From the NCBI RefSeq assembly GCF_963678635.1, contig NC_087070.1:30917704-30977703 (forward strand): a DNA stretch of 60,000 bases, read 5' to 3'. Source of the DNA: Symsagittifera roscoffensis. Its lineage: Eukaryota > Xenacoelomorpha > Acoela > Convolutidae. The notes beneath the pieces are model-generated. The model saw only the letters and a list, made by a program, of their open reading frames with translations, was not told the DNA's origin and ran no database searches. The position numbers were made by a program, and so were the translations under genes. Of the stretch, positions 59,071 through 60,000 are shown in pieces (within the stretch, counting starts at the first letter, position 1; each line of letters opens with the position of its first letter).

Positions 59071-59325
59071 TCTAATCTGGCGCTGATTGGAACATGTTCT
59101 ATCTACTGCATCTCGGGATTGCTGCAGTACTCACTCTTCTTTCTCGGCTTCTTCGTGCGCGACTACGAGAACGAGGAGCAGGGCCAGTTCCTAGTCGGCC
59201 TAGCGTACATGCTTGGGTCAACTGGGGTCATTGTGCGGGCGCCGGTACTTTTGATGATGGAACCACTGCGAGAAGCGTTTAAACGGGGATTGCCTGTTAT
59301 CACATGGAAGCGAGCGCGCAAATAA
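59071..59325 (+). CDS. rhodopsin-like 7TM receptor, exon 5: TM6, TM7, C-terminus
   Basis: The acceptor is AGCCACTTTTCAG, phase 0, and the stop TAA is at 59323-59325. TM6 is NLALIGTCSIYCISGLLQY… (224-251), without the CWxP motif. Extracellular loop 3 is acidic (RDYENEEQGQ). TM7 is FLVGLAYMLGSTGVIVRAPV (262-281). The NPxxY position reads APVLL, keeping Pro280 but losing Asn and Tyr. Helix 8 follows (EPLREAFKRG) and a short basic tail ends the protein at residue 306. The GC-rich codons contrast sharply with the introns. The ligand cannot be predicted. Confidence 0.88.
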   Translation, partial: SNLALIGTCSIYCISGLLQYSLFFLGFFVRDYENEEQGQFLVGLAYMLGSTGVIVRAPVLLMMEPLREAFKRGLPVITWKRARK

Positions 59326-60000
59326 CACCGCACAATGATATGTTAGCAGGAAAATTTTCTTCGCCACAAACCAAAAGAAGACTAAAACTACACTGAGAAA
59401 CAAAAAATACGGATACCACAAGCAACACTTCAAAACCAACTATGCTCTTAGATACTGTAGACTCTTTTCCGACAAACATCCTGTGACAAGCATCACTGGT
59501 CGAAATACGTTCAGGGCGGGTACTTGAAGAACACCGAAAATTTTTACTGAATCGCTAATTAATCACCTGGTTGATAAACTAACTAATGTTACTTTTTTGC
59601 ATGAGCTTTTGTTCCTGAATGAGTGTTCTGATCATGCGCAGTTATAGACATTTTCGCTTTAAATTTTTTAGCACAATTATTTGTTAGTTTCCCTTTCGTT
59701 AGTTAAATTAATTTCTTCAATGCACAATCTAATTACTAAATGATTAAATTTTATGCATTTTTCAGTACGCAGTTTAAACCTATTTCATTCACTTTTCGGA
59801 AAGATTTTAATCCTTATCAAATGATCCACTACATTTGTTTCAATACTTCAATCATAAATTTCAATACTGCAATCGTAAATAGCTTACCGTATTCTTCTAT
59901 TTACTTAATTCAAGTTAGTGTCATTTTACAAAACCTGTTGACCCTGCACGCAAGCTCATGTAATACTCGTTTAGGTTAATTGTAAACCTTGTGTAGATTT
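59326..60000 (+). other. 3' flank of the receptor gene
   Basis: No further exon. No clear AATAAA is seen; an ATTAAA near 59743 is a weak candidate polyadenylation signal. Confidence 0.4.

Overview
This window is eukaryotic, and almost certainly from an invertebrate animal. It is AT-rich and dominated by repeats. Short GC-richer exons with canonical GT/AG borders and matching intron phases stand out from it. It also carries a BEL/Pao LTR retrotransposon, a group known from animals. There are no bacterial operons, ribosome binding sites or CRISPR arrays.

Two host genes can be reconstructed. On the minus strand, five phase-compatible exons (39279-39130, 33941-33861, 17497-17288, 16307-16077, 14667-14592) encode the start of a multi-PDZ protein that most resembles GRIP (glutamate receptor-interacting protein): PDZ1 complete, PDZ2 begun, with the remainder presumably left of the window. 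A sixth, less certain exon lies at 40823-40668. On the plus strand, five exons (49729-49856, 50134-50261, 52614-52788, 55358-55592, 59071-59325) encode a complete 306-residue seven-transmembrane receptor of rhodopsin-like layout with unusual signature motifs.

Layout. 1-660: coding remnant, possibly the 3' end of an LTR element. 2942-11794: BEL/Pao element on the minus strand with gag-protease, reverse transcriptase, RNase H and integrase. It is broken by two in-frame stops and one frameshift, its LTRs are nearly identical, and each LTR contains a tRNA-like segment. 11947-12591: hAT-type MITE with a perfect 8-bp target duplication. 12728-13592: a TIR element of a second family (ends CCCGGGTTGACC), with further copies at 31303-32260, 51457-52286 and 56333-57390. 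14592-40823: the PDZ gene, whose introns hold most of the other repeats: two diverged 3.7-4 kb units with LINE reverse-transcriptase relics (20380-28160), a C/A-rich probable retroelement relic (28250-30560), and a deleted Ty3/Gypsy relic on the minus strand (34870-37790). 41341-42361: two more hAT MITEs. 43942-44215: LINE fragment. 45385-45880: large inverted repeat. 46600-47260: inverted copies of a dispersed repeat. 49729-59325: the receptor gene, with MITEs in its introns.

The host genes are not obviously linked in function. The PDZ protein would be a cytoplasmic scaffold for membrane receptors and the other gene encodes a membrane receptor, but nothing in the sequence connects them. Family names come from motif recognition alone; no database search was possible.
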